This document shows, piece after piece, positions 43,444 to 53,700 of a stretch of DNA of 64,000 bases. The position numbers and the translations under genes were made by a program. Source of the DNA: Qipengyuania marisflavi (GTDB lineage Bacteria; Pseudomonadota; Alphaproteobacteria; Sphingomonadales; Sphingomonadaceae); contig NZ_VCAO01000003.1 in assembly GCF_005884405.1 (NCBI RefSeq), positions 248,001 through 312,000 on the forward strand. Reading direction: 5' to 3'. Position 1 is the first letter of the stretch. Each line of letters begins with the position of its first letter. The notes beneath the pieces were generated by a model, which was not told the DNA's origin, made no database searches, and saw nothing but the letters and a program-made list of their open reading frames with translations.

Positions 43444-44088
43444 ATGGATTTGGCGACGGGTTTCAATCACACCAATACGGCTGAGGATCAGCAGGAAGAA
43501 CAACGCGCAGTGCCGCGTTACACTTCGCTGATTCGCGCTGCGAAGATCGTATCGGCGCAGGGCGAGTTCGTCTGCGTAATCCGCGATGTGTCACAGGAAG
43601 GGGTGAAGCTGCGCACCTTCCACGATCTGCCGATGTGCAAACAGATCGCGCTCGAACTGCAGAACGGCGAATGTTTCGAGCTTGAAAAGGTGAGCGAAGA
43701 TGGCCGCGAGGCAAACTTTCGCTTCGATGGCTCAGTCGCGGTGGAGCAACTGATCCACGAATCCTGGGCCTTCCCCAAGCGCCAGCTGCGGCTGAATCTG
43801 GCGATGCCGCTGGTCCTCACCACGCTGACCGCGCGGCATGAAGCAATTGCCGAAAACCTGTCACAACAGGGCGCGCGCGTGGATTGCGAGGCGCAATTTG
43901 CAATCGACCAGACCGTGCGCATCCAAGGCGAGCAACTGCCCGAAATCCGCGCGAAGGTCCGCTGGCGGCGTGATCACAGCTATGGATTGGTGTTCGACAA
44001 CACCTTCACCCTGCGCGATTTTTCATTGCTGGCAGCAACGGTGCAATGCCCAACGCTGGTTTTGGCCGAAGACCGGACGGCGTCCTAA
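43444..44088 (+). CDS. PilZ-domain protein (two PilZ units)
   Basis: A 214-aa protein. The first half has RYTSLIRAAKIV and IRDVSQEGVKLRT; the second has RQLRLNLAMPLVL and AENLSQQGARV, ending RWRRDHSYGLVF. These are PilZ patterns (R-rich strand and [DN]xSxxG) for binding cyclic-di-GMP, though the first copy lacks a clear RxxxR. It may bind one c-di-GMP or serve as an adaptor. Follows tRNA-Leu. Confidence 0.85.
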   Translation: MDLATGFNHTNTAEDQQEEQRAVPRYTSLIRAAKIVSAQGEFVCVIRDVSQEGVKLRTFHDLPMCKQIALELQNGECFELEKVSEDGREANFRFDGSVAVEQLIHESWAFPKRQLRLNLAMPLVLTTLTARHEAIAENLSQQGARVDCEAQFAIDQTVRIQGEQLPEIRAKVRWRRDHSYGLVFDNTFTLRDFSLLAATVQCPTLVLAEDRTAS

Positions 44089-44100
44089 GCGCAACCCGAA

Positions 44101-44604
44101 TCAGGCGGCGCGGAATTTCATCGCCGCGCCATTGATACAGTGCCGTTTGCCCGTCGGTTTTGGGCCATCGTTGAAGATATGTCCCAGATGGCCGCCGCAA
44201 TCGGCGCAATGCACTTCAGTGCGGGGGTAGCCGATCTTGTAATCCTTGCTGGTCCCGACCCCGCCGGGCAGCGCCTGCCAGAAGCTGGGCCAGCCGGTGC
44301 GCGAATCGAACTTCGTCTTGCTGGAATAAACCGCATTGTCACAGCCCGCGCAGACGAAGGTTCCGGCGCGTTTCTCCTTGTCGAGCGGCGAGGTGTAGGG
44401 CCGTTCGGTCCCTTCTTCGCGCAGCACGTAAAATTGCGCCTTGGTCAGCTTCTTGCGCCATTCCGCCTCGCTCAGTGCGACCGGGTAATTCTTCGCCTCG
44501 GCGCGGCCTGAACCGCATCCGGCCAGCACGGCAAAACTGGCGGTTGCGCCAAGCCAGCCGAGCAGGCCGCGGCGCGTAGCGGGGAGTGTTTTGGTATCAG
44601 TCAT
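44101..44604 (-). CDS. msrB: Exported peptide-methionine (R)-S-oxide reductase
   Basis: A 167-aa MsrB with a Tat-type lipoprotein signal: T-R-R at 10-12 and lipobox VLAGC (Cys30). Zinc Cys pairs are C85-x2-C88 and C133-x2-C136; the catalytic Cys is C155 in GKRHCINGA. It reduces R-methionine sulfoxide in the envelope and complements exported MsrA at 33973. Normal domain length. Confidence 0.93.
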   Translation of the reverse strand: MTDTKTLPATRRGLLGWLGATASFAVLAGCGSGRAEAKNYPVALSEAEWRKKLTKAQFYVLREEGTERPYTSPLDKEKRAGTFVCAGCDNAVYSSKTKFDSRTGWPSFWQALPGGVGTSKDYKIGYPRTEVHCADCGGHLGHIFNDGPKPTGKRHCINGAAMKFRAA

Positions 44605-44648
44605 GCAGCCGCCTTATCATGGTGCGTCTGAACCGCGCTTGTCGCAGA

Positions 44649-45983
44649 TCAGAATTCGGTGACTTCGACTTCCAGCTTGCGGAAGCCATGAACGAAATTG
44701 GCACGCACTCGCTCGACATCGCCGGCAACATGCACGCGCAGACGGCGTTCGTGCATTTCTTCCAGCAGGATGCGCAATTGCAGTTCGGCCAGCCGGGCTC
44801 CCACGCAGCGGTGGATGCCATAGCCGAACGCCAGATGCCGCCGCGCATTGTCGCGGTCGATTTGCAATTTGTCGGGGTTGTCGAACACTTCCTCGTCGCG
44901 ATTGGCGGACAGATACCACAGCACCAGCTTGTCGCCCTTCTTCACCTGCTCGCCGAACAGTTCGGTATCCTCGCTCGCCGTGCGGCGCATATGCGCCAGC
45001 GGGGTCTGCATCCGGATGCACTCCTGCACGGCATTGGGGATCAGATCGGGGCGTTCCTCGAACAATTTGCGTTGCTCGGGAAATTTGTCGAGGCCGTGGA
45101 TGATCCCGCTCATCGTGTTGCGGGTGGTGTCGTTGCCGCCAACAATCAGCAGCACCAGATTGCCCATGAATTCCTGCGGATCCATCTGGTTCATGGCTTC
45201 GGAATGGATCATCATCGAGATCAGGTCGGGCGCGGGATCCTGATTGGTCCGCTCCATCCACAGCATCTGAAAATACATCGCCATTTCGCGCAAGATGCCC
45301 TGCCGCTGCTCGTCCAGATCGCGCACCAGCGCCAGTTCGGTGTCACCCGCCCAGTCGGACCAGAAGGTCAGCAACCGGCGATCTTCCCACGGGAAGCCGA
45401 ACAGCAGCGCCAGCATTCCGGTGGTCAGTTCGATCGAGACAGTATCGACCCAGTCAAACACTTCGCCGCGCGGCAGTGTGTCGAGCAATTCGCCGGTGCG
45501 CTGGCGAATGCTGTCTTCCATGCCCTTCATAGCGCTGGGCGTGAAGGCGGGGGCGACAGTGCGGCGCTGGCCAGTGTGCTTGGGCCGGTCCATCGCAATA
45601 AACATCGGCAGTTCGAAGCGTTCGCGGCCCATTTCGGCCAGCTTTTCGTCATCAAGCCGGTCGAGGATCGTGATCCCTCCATGCTCCCAGCTTGAGGAGA
45701 AAAGCTCGGGCAGCGCCTCGATATGCTGGATCGCCTTGTGCTGCACCACCGCCCAATAGGGGCCGAACGGGCTCTCGGGGATGTAATGCATCGGACCCTT
45801 GGCGCGCATGTCAGCGAAGATGGGCTGCCAGCGGTCTTCGAAATAGATGTCCGACCGGCTGACATCCCATTCATGCGGATGGTCGGGATGCCATTCAGGA
45901 TTGGATTCGTAATGATCCTGCAACGCGCGATGCGCGGTGGGCGCAGTGCGGAATTGTGGCTTCTCGGGGGCGGTGGTGGCCAT
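44649..45983 (-). CDS. Cytochrome P450, CYP153-type (alkane/fatty-acid terminal hydroxylase)
   Basis: A 444-aa P450: I-helix LLIVGGNDTTRNTMSG, ExxR in the K-helix region, and heme motif FGYGIHRCVG at 386-395 (Cys393). The GGNDTTRN and YGIHRCVG forms are characteristic of CYP153, which hydroxylate alkanes and fatty acids at the terminal carbon. It needs a ferredoxin and reductase; a reductase is at 49418, no ferredoxin is nearby. ATG 45983 has AGGAGAG. Substrate range is unknown. Confidence 0.88.
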   Translation of the reverse strand: MATTAPEKPQFRTAPTAHRALQDHYESNPEWHPDHPHEWDVSRSDIYFEDRWQPIFADMRAKGPMHYIPESPFGPYWAVVQHKAIQHIEALPELFSSSWEHGGITILDRLDDEKLAEMGRERFELPMFIAMDRPKHTGQRRTVAPAFTPSAMKGMEDSIRQRTGELLDTLPRGEVFDWVDTVSIELTTGMLALLFGFPWEDRRLLTFWSDWAGDTELALVRDLDEQRQGILREMAMYFQMLWMERTNQDPAPDLISMMIHSEAMNQMDPQEFMGNLVLLIVGGNDTTRNTMSGIIHGLDKFPEQRKLFEERPDLIPNAVQECIRMQTPLAHMRRTASEDTELFGEQVKKGDKLVLWYLSANRDEEVFDNPDKLQIDRDNARRHLAFGYGIHRCVGARLAELQLRILLEEMHERRLRVHVAGDVERVRANFVHGFRKLEVEVTEF

Positions 45984-46123
45984 GGCTATCTCTCTCCTGC
46001 CGGACGGATCTGCTGCGCGCCCTGACTTGATGGCATCGTGCCCTAGCTGACAATGATGTCAATAGTGCGTTGCAAAGCGGAACCTACATGGCAGCAGGCT
46101 TGATGGATTGGAGGTTTCCGACG

Positions 46124-47338
46124 TCAGGCTGCGCGGCGGGCGGTCTTGCCGGCGCGCCCTGCCTTGCCGGACTTCATCACCCTGCGGCGGAACAGCGCCG
46201 CGCCAAACCGCACGAACAGCAGCACGCACAGCGCCTGCCAGGCAATTGCCAGGGCGTGCGGCCACAGCGATTCGAACTGAGCCGCCCGCGCCAGCATCGC
46301 AAATGGCGAGCTGAGCGGGAAAGTCGCCGCCGCCAGTTCGAGCAGCGATCCGGGCTGGGTAATCGCATAAGCGGCCAGGAAGAACACCAGCAGCTGCATC
46401 ATGGTGATCGGCATCGATAGCGTCTGCACCTCGCGTACTGTCGCCGCCATCCCGCCAATGGTCAGGAACAGCGATCCCAGCAGCAGATAACCCATCGCGA
46501 AATAGACAATGCCCAGCGCGATAAACAGCGGCCAGCCCAGCGCGGGCGTGGGCAGAGACGGCAGCGCATCGCCGCCCAGCGCTATGATCAGTGCGGCAAA
46601 GGATCCCCACACGGCGATCCCGACAAAGCTGACCCCCAGCATGGCGAACAATTTGCCAAAGAACACCGCATCCATCGGGATGGCGGCGGCCAGCACTTCG
46701 ATCACCTTGTTGGCCTTTTCCTCGACCAGATTGGACAGCACCATGCCCGCCAGCAGCATCATCAGCAGGAACAGCAGCAATTGTCCGGCCTGCGCGGTGC
46801 GGATGCGGTCGGACCGGGCCGCGGCCACGCTGGTCGCCGTGGGGCTGCGCGTAACCGCAGGATAGGCGGCGGGGGTGTCAGCGGCGGCATTGGCGGCCAG
46901 CAGCGCCACCGGCCCGCTCCAATAGGCAATCGGGCCTTCGGGTCCGGTCAGCACAGGCGCGGTGAGTGTGCCGGAAATGACGGCAGCGTAATTCTCCCCG
47001 GTCAGCTTGAGTATTTCCTCCGGCGCGATCTGTTGTTCTGCCGGGGTCAGCGTGGGCAGGCCCTGCCCCAATTGCGGGGCCAGCCGTTCGCGCGCGCGCA
47101 GCATTGCAGCGTTGTCCGCAGGGGCCATTGCCAGCGCCAGCGTGTTGACCGCTGCCTCACGCTGGACCTGTCCGCCTATGCCGCCTGCCATCGCCCCGAC
47201 CAGCACCGGAAACAGCGGGCCGAGCAAGAAGAAGAAGAACGCGCGGCTGAACAGAATGGCATGGAAATCGCGCCGGGCGACCACGCGGGCAGCAGCAAAC
47301 AGCGACAGCCGGGCCTTGTCATGGGGGATGTCCATCAC
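46124..47338 (-). CDS. ABC-2-type transporter permease (NatB-like)
   Basis: A 404-aa permease with an N-terminal span, a large extracytoplasmic loop (about residues 45-180), then five C-terminal spans. The layout matches NatB/ABC2_membrane exporters. It forms a pair with the ATPase gene upstream, overlapping 4 nt. Natural substrates of bacterial NatAB-like exporters include sodium or small molecules, but here it is unknown. Basic C-tail (SGKAGRAGKTARRAA). Confidence 0.83.
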   Translation of the reverse strand: MMDIPHDKARLSLFAAARVVARRDFHAILFSRAFFFFLLGPLFPVLVGAMAGGIGGQVQREAAVNTLALAMAPADNAAMLRARERLAPQLGQGLPTLTPAEQQIAPEEILKLTGENYAAVISGTLTAPVLTGPEGPIAYWSGPVALLAANAAADTPAAYPAVTRSPTATSVAAARSDRIRTAQAGQLLLFLLMMLLAGMVLSNLVEEKANKVIEVLAAAIPMDAVFFGKLFAMLGVSFVGIAVWGSFAALIIALGGDALPSLPTPALGWPLFIALGIVYFAMGYLLLGSLFLTIGGMAATVREVQTLSMPITMMQLLVFFLAAYAITQPGSLLELAAATFPLSSPFAMLARAAQFESLWPHALAIAWQALCVLLFVRFGAALFRRRVMKSGKAGRAGKTARRAA

Positions 47339-48348
47339 GCCTGTTCCTGCGCATCTTCGGCCAGCGCGCGCGCCGCCGCTTCTCCGGCAATCTCGACAAA
47401 GGCATCATGCAGGCCCGCGCGTTCGATCGACAGCGACAGGATGCCCGCCTCACCTTCTATGAGCCGCTTGAGCAGCGCCTCGATACCGGTATCGGGAATG
47501 GGGAAATGCCAGAAATGGCTGGCACTGGCCTTGTGGTCATGCCGCGCGTCTTCGGGGAGCGCGCTGCGCCAAACACCCTCGCCGCGCGCAGTTTCCAGCC
47601 GGACCTGCGCCGGGATCCGGTCGCGTGCCAGATCGACCGAACCGGCATAGGGCACGCGTCCCCCGGCAATGATCGCCACATCATCGCACAGCCGTTCGGC
47701 GTGGTGGATGACATGGGTGGAGAAAATCACCGTCGTCCCGCCGCGTGCCAGATCGCGGATCATCACTTCCAGCTTGCCCTGGTTGATCGCGTCAAGCCCG
47801 CTGAACGGTTCATCAAACACCACCAGCCGGGGGTGATGGACCAGCGTGCCAAGCAATTGCACGGTTTGCGCCATGCCCTTCGACAGCTGCCGGATCTGCC
47901 GGTCGATCGCATAGCCCAGCCCGTGATTTTCCAGCAGTTCGCGCCCGCGCTTGCGCCCTTCTTCCAGCGGCAATCCGCGCAATGCGCCCATAAAGGCAAT
48001 TGCCTCGTCGCATTTCATCGCCGGATACAGCCCGCGTTCTTCGGGCAGATAGCCGATCAGCCGCGCGACCTCGTGCGGGCGGTCATTCCCGAACACCCGG
48101 CGCACCCCGGCATCGGGGTCGATAATGCCCAGCAGCATCCGCAGGGTTGTGGTCTTGCCCGCACCATTGGGGCCAAGGATGCCGTAGATCGCGCCTTCGG
48201 GCACGGCGATGTCCACACCGTCCACCGCCAGCGTGTTGTCAAAGCGTTTGACCAGGCCGCGCGCCTCGATGGCCAGCGGGCGAGTGTGTGTTAAGGGTCG
48301 CGGCGCCGCGCTTGGCTGGGTAAGCATGCCCAGCGGCGTACCCGCCAT
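47335..48348 (-). CDS. ABC transporter ATP-binding protein (NatA-like)
   Basis: A 337-aa ATPase: Walker A GPNGAGKTT, signature LSKGMAQTV (family variant), Walker B VVFDEPFSGLDAINQ, H-loop FSTHVIHHAERLC. C-terminal extension of about 100 residues. The start is 48348 or 48327. It overlaps its permease by 4 nt. Confidence 0.88.
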   Translation of the reverse strand: MAGTPLGMLTQPSAAPRPLTHTRPLAIEARGLVKRFDNTLAVDGVDIAVPEGAIYGILGPNGAGKTTTLRMLLGIIDPDAGVRRVFGNDRPHEVARLIGYLPEERGLYPAMKCDEAIAFMGALRGLPLEEGRKRGRELLENHGLGYAIDRQIRQLSKGMAQTVQLLGTLVHHPRLVVFDEPFSGLDAINQGKLEVMIRDLARGGTTVIFSTHVIHHAERLCDDVAIIAGGRVPYAGSVDLARDRIPAQVRLETARGEGVWRSALPEDARHDHKASASHFWHFPIPDTGIEALLKRLIEGEAGILSLSIERAGLHDAFVEIAGEAAARALAEDAQEQA

Positions 48349-48372
48349 GCGTGAACGGGAGCAACAGGAAGT

Positions 48373-49434
48373 TTGGTTAAGGACCGTTCAATCGCTGCGC
48401 TGCAGGCCGATCTGCAGCAGGAAGCTGCCCGGCTGGGCTTTGTCGCCTGCGGCTTCACCAGCGCGGCGCCCGACGCGCTGCGCGGCGAACGGCTGGAACA
48501 ATGGCTGGGCGAGGGCAGCCACGGTGCGATGGAGTGGATGGAGACGCGCAAGGCTCAGCGCGCCAGTCCGCAGGGGCTGTGGCCAGAAGCGCGCAGCGTG
48601 ATCGCTCTGGGCATGAGCTATGCCCCCGATGGCGATCCGTTGGCGCTGGCGGATGCGCCGGACAAGGCGCGCATCTCGGTCTATGCGCATGGCCGCGATT
48701 ATCACGATGTGGTGAAAAAGGCGCTCAAAACGCTCGCCCGCTGGCTGGTGGCGCGCGAACCGGACAGCCAGCTCAAGGTGTTCGTCGATACCGCCCCTGT
48801 AATGGAAAAGCCGCTGGGGCAAGCGGCGGGGATCGGCTGGCAGGGCAAGCACACCAATCTGGTCAGCCGCACACATGGCAGTTGGCTGTTCCTTGGCGCG
48901 ATTTACTCAACGCTGGATTTTGCCATGGATGCGCCGGGCAGCGACCATTGCGGTTCGTGCCGTGCCTGTCAGGACGCCTGCCCGACCGATGCGTTTCCCG
49001 CGCCTTACCGGCTCGATGCGCGGCGGTGCATTTCCTATCTGACGATCGAGCACAAGGGGCCGATCCCGGTGGAATTCCGCAAGGCGCTGGGCAACCGTAT
49101 CTATGGCTGTGACGATTGCCTGGCAGTGTGCCCGTGGAACAAGTTTGCCGACACTGCGCACCGCCATTTGAAGCTCGCCCCGCGCGTAGAACTGATCGCG
49201 CCGCCGCTGGCGGATTTCCTGGCATTCGATGATGCTGGCTTCCGGCAGTTTTTCTCCGGCTCGCCCATCAAGCGGATCGGGCGCGACCGGTTTGTGCGCA
49301 ATTGCCTCTACGCTGCGGGCAATAGCGGAAAGGGGCATCTGGTGCCGCAGGTCGAGAGGTTGCGCGCTGATCCCGACCCGGCGGTTGCCGAGGCGGCGGA
49401 CTGGGCTGCCGGGCAGCTCAGAGCATCTCTTTAA
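48373..49434 (+). CDS. queG: Epoxyqueuosine reductase
   Basis: A 353-aa cobalamin/iron-sulfur enzyme: [11 protein letters not shown], ClLuster motifs [16 protein letters not shown] and [13 protein letters not shown] (two 4Fe-4S sites). It performs the last step of queuosine tRNA modification. Probable TTG start at 48373. Converges with the ferredoxin reductase gene (17-nt overlap). Confidence 0.94.
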   Translation: MVKDRSIAALQADLQQEAARLGFVACGFTSAAPDALRGERLEQWLGEGSHGAMEWMETRKAQRASPQGLWPEARSVIALGMSYAPDGDPLALADAPDKARISVYAHGRDYHDVVKKALKTLARWLVAREPDSQLKVFVDTAPVMEKPLGQAAGIGWQGKHTNLVSRTHGSWLFLGAIYSTLDFAMDAPGSDHCGSCRACQDACPTDAFPAPYRLDARRCISYLTIEHKGPIPVEFRKALGNRIYGCDDCLAVCPWNKFADTAHRHLKLAPRVELIAPPLADFLAFDDAGFRQFFSGSPIKRIGRDRFVRNCLYAAGNSGKGHLVPQVERLRADPDPAVAEAADWAAGQLRASL

Positions 49435-50644
49435 GCGGAACCTCGGTGTCGGCGAGCAGCGCCGGTTCTATCTCCGCGCGCGCTTCCACCAGCTTGCGGC
49501 CCTGCGCATAATCGCGGGTGTTGTTGACGCAATCGAGCGCCAGCACGTGGCCTTCCTTCAGATAGATCACGCTGAACTTGCGCGCCTCGGGATCGCCGCG
49601 CAGCACGGTGGCGTCATAATCCAGCGACAATCCGACCGTTTGCAGACGCAGATCATACTGGTTCGACCAGAACCACGGCACGGCATCGTAATCCTGTTTG
49701 TCACCCATGATCGACCGCGCGGTGGTGGTCGCCATGTCATTGGCGTTCTGCACCGATTCGAGGCGGATCACCTTGTTGCTTGCATAGGGATTGGCGTGCG
49801 CGGCGCAGTCGCCGATGGCGTAGATATCATCCAGCGAGGTGCGGCAGAACGTGTCCACATCGACCCCGTTGCTGCCTGCGGCACCGGCAGCAATCAGCGG
49901 GCCGACGGACGGGACGATGCCCACGCCCACCACCAGAATATCGCAGGCGATGGTTTCGCCGGAATCGGAAACCACCGCGCTTACACGGTCGTCCTCGCCT
50001 TCGATCCGCTCCACCCCGGTACCCAGCCGCAGATCGACGCCCTGCGCACTGTGTTCGGCGGCGTAGAAGGCGGATAGCTCCGGCCCGGCAACCCGCGCCA
50101 GCACGCGGTCGAGCCGTTCCAGCACCGTCACTTCGCAGCCCAGCTTGCGCAACACGGCGGCGGCTTCCAGCCCGATATATCCGGCGCCAGCGATTACTAC
50201 GCGGCGCGCTCCGACCGCCAGTTCGGCGCGCAGCGCGTCCACGTCGCGGCGGCTGCGGACGGTGTGAATTCCTGCAAGATCGGCTCCGGGACAAGAGAGC
50301 CGGCGGGCATCGCCGCCCGCCGCCCAGATCATCTTGCGATAGCCGACCTTACCGCCGTCAGAGAGCGCGAGTTCGTGGCTCATCCAGTCGACGACATCGA
50401 CGTTGCAGCCCAGCCGCAAGGTTACATTGCGATCAGCCCAGAATTGTTCTGGCCGGATCAGGATCCGTTCAAACGGTTTCTCGCCCGCCAGATAATCCTT
50501 TGACAGCGGGGGCCGTTCATAGGGCGGATTGCGGTCACGGCTGACCATGAGGATGCTGTCCTCATGCCCGGCCTGGCGCAGCGCGATGGCGGCTTGCGCG
50601 CCGCCATGCCCCGAACCCACGATGACGATGTCATACTGCTCCAT
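49418..50644 (-). CDS. FAD-dependent ferredoxin reductase (P450 reductase-type)
   Basis: A 408-aa flavoprotein: FAD site [23 protein letters not shown] site [20 protein letters not shown] and DIYAIGDCA. It matches putidaredoxin/rubredoxin reductases that feed ferredoxin to P450s. It is 3.4 kb from the CYP153 gene and may serve it. ATG 50644 is preferred to 50665. Confidence 0.88.
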   Translation of the reverse strand: MEQYDIVIVGSGHGGAQAAIALRQAGHEDSILMVSRDRNPPYERPPLSKDYLAGEKPFERILIRPEQFWADRNVTLRLGCNVDVVDWMSHELALSDGGKVGYRKMIWAAGGDARRLSCPGADLAGIHTVRSRRDVDALRAELAVGARRVVIAGAGYIGLEAAAVLRKLGCEVTVLERLDRVLARVAGPELSAFYAAEHSAQGVDLRLGTGVERIEGEDDRVSAVVSDSGETIACDILVVGVGIVPSVGPLIAAGAAGSNGVDVDTFCRTSLDDIYAIGDCAAHANPYASNKVIRLESVQNANDMATTTARSIMGDKQDYDAVPWFWSNQYDLRLQTVGLSLDYDATVLRGDPEARKFSVIYLKEGHVLALDCVNNTRDYAQGRKLVEARAEIEPALLADTEVPLKEML

Positions 50645-50702
50645 CGCGGGAAGGGCTGGCGTCAAAATGGGCCGAGGTCAAGCGGCAGGGCACAGCGCAC
50701 TG

Positions 50703-53700
50703 TCACCGGCCCAGCAGGTTGCGGGCCATGCTGGCAATCTGCGCCAGCATTGCCGGGGCAACCGGGCTTTGCGACTGGGCACGGTCGATCATGGCACGGA
50801 ACTGGCGCACGCCGCCTTCGTGGTCATCGACCCATTTGGCAACCGCTTCGGGCATGTCTTCCTTGGCGCCCTTACGGCGCGACAGACGGCGCAGCAGGTC
50901 CAGCCGCATCTGCTGGAAATCGCGTGCGAGGCCGGACACCAGCAGCCGTTCCCACACATCCGAAGGGTTCATCAGCGCGGCAGTGCTTTGCGCCCAGTCG
51001 ATACCCAGCGTCTCGCCAATCGCGCTGAAGCCCAGCGTGAGCGATTTGGGTTCGATATCGGTTTCTTTCGCCAGTCTGGCCAAACCGACCGAGCCATCCA
51101 GATCGAACAGGCGCGAGACATGCTCGGCAATCCGCTCCGGCGCGCCGACAGCGGTGAAGCCTTCCTGCAATTTGGCCGATTGCAGGCGCAATTCCTTGGC
51201 CAGCAGCTGGTCGGTCGATTCGGTCAGGATACGTACGCCCTTGCCCAGTTCGGCGAACATCTTGCTCGGCTCGATCTGGCCTGCTCCGGCGCGCAGCACG
51301 TCGGAAACCAGATTGCCGATCGACGCCGCCAGCCGGTCAAACAGCACCAGCCGCGCCTTTTCGGCCATGTCGGCCTGCTCCAGCTCTTCCCATAACGGGG
51401 CAAGGTCGAACAAATGCTCCACAGCGACAAAGGCGGCGGCGACTTGCGACAGCTCGACGCCTTCTTCTTCGGCCAGCTCGAACGGGTGCACGATACCCAT
51501 GCGGTTGATCATGCGGTTGGCCAGTTTGGTCGCGATAATCTCGCGCCGCAGCCGGTGCGTTTCGATCTGCTTGCGATACGGCCCGCGCATCGGTTCGGGG
51601 AAGCTGTTCATCAACAGGTCGTGCAGCGCCTTGTCATCGGCCAGCGGGCTGGTTTCGATGGCATCCTGAAGCACCAGCTTGGTGGAGGACAGCAGCACGG
51701 CCAGTTCCGGCCGGGTTAGCCCGATGCCATCCGCAGCGCGGCGGCTCAGCGTCTGATTGTCGGCCAGCCCTTCGGTGCGGCGATCCAGATTGCCGCCGCC
51801 TTCGAGCGTTTCGATCAGATGGAGCTGCGAATTCATCGCGCGTTCGCCGCCGGTCTGGGCAATCGACAGCGCCAGCGCTTGCAGGCGGTTGTCTTCGAGC
51901 ACCAGTGCCGACACTTCACCGGTCATCGATTCCAGCAGCTTGACGCGCTTGGGTTCGGACAGCCGCCCGGCACGCTTGGCAGCGGCGAGCGCGATCTTGA
52001 TATTGACCTCGTTATCCGAACAATCGACGCCTGCCGAATTGTCGATAAAGTCAGTATTGATGCGTCCACCGGCCAACGCAAATTCAATACGGCCCGCCTG
52101 CGTGATGCCCAGATTGGCACCTTCGCCCAGCACCTTTGCGCGCACGGCACTGGCATCCACGCGCAGCGAGTCGTTGGCCGGATCGCCGACCTGGACGTTA
52201 TTTTCCGCCCCGGCCTTGATGTAGGTGCCGATGCCGCCAAACCACATCAGATCGATGGGTGCCTTGAGGATGGCAGAGATCAGCATTTCCGGCTCAACCT
52301 CGCCATGTTCGATATCGAGCAGCTTTTGCACGGTCTTGGACAATTTGATCGTCTTGGCATCGCGCGCAAACACGCCGCCGCCGCGTGAAATCAGCTTGGG
52401 ATCGTAATCTTCCCAGCTCGAACGCGGCAGGTTGAACATCCGCTGGCGTTCTTTCCAGCTGGCCGCCGGATCGGGATCGGGGTCGAGGAAAATGTGGCGG
52501 TGATCGAAGGCGGCGACCAGCTTGATCGCCTTGGACAGCAACATGCCATTGCCGAACACATCGCCCGACATATCGCCGCAGCCCGCCACCGTTACCGGTT
52601 CGGACTGCACATCCACGCCCATTTCCAGGAAATGGCGCTGGACCGAAACCCATGCGCCCTTGGCGGTAATGCCCATCGCCTTGTGGTCATAGCCGTTCGA
52701 CCCACCCGAAGCGAAAGCATCATCCAGCCAGAAATCGCGGCTTTCGGCGATGGCATTGGCGATATCAGAGAATTTGGCCGTGCCCTTGTCCGCAGCGACC
52801 ACGAAATAAGGATCTTCGCCATCGGTGATCACCACCTGATCTGGATGCACCACCTTGTCGTCCACAATGTTGTCGGTGATCGACAGCAGCGTGCGGATGA
52901 ACACCTCGTAACTGCCCTGTCCCTCAGCCGCCCAGCCATCGCGGTCGATAGTCGGGTTGGGCAGCAACTTGGGATAGAACCCGCCCTTGGCCCCGGTCGG
53001 GACGATCACGGCATTCTTGACCCGCTGCGCCTTCATCAGGCCCAGGATTTCGGTGCGGAAATCGTCGCGCCGGTCGGACCAGCGCAGCCCGCCGCGGGCA
53101 ATCGGGCCGGACCGCAGATGGATACCTTCGACGCGCCGCGAATAGACGAAAATTTCGCGCCAGGGGATTGGCCGGGGCAGACCGGGGACCAGTTGCGAAT
53201 CGATCTTGAACGCCAGCGCTTCTGTCGCCGCAGGGGAAAAGGCATTGGTGCGCAGAACCGCGTCGATAACAGAATTGTATAGCCTGAGCAGGCGGTCGTC
53301 ATTGATTGCCTGAACCTTGGACAGGCCGCGTTTGATGGCGCCGGCCGCATCTTCCACCGCCTTGTCGCGATTACCCTTGAAGGCAGGGTCATGCTGCGCC
53401 GTGAACAGCGCGATCAGCGCGCGGGTTACATCGGGCGCAGCGCTCAGCGCATCGACCACAGTATAGATGGTGAAGCCCATCCCGGCCTGCCGCAGGTAGC
53501 GATAGATCGCGCGCAGCCAATTGGCTTCATGCGCGGTCAGCCCGGCTTCGGGCACCAGCCGGTTGAACGGATCATTCTCCGCCTCGCCATTGAGCACGGC
53601 GGCGATGGCGGTTTCGATCTGGTCGGCGCGTTCGATCAGGCTTTCGACATCGCTGCCCTGCCGCAGGTCGAGCCGGAAATCATGGATTGTACCCAGCTTG

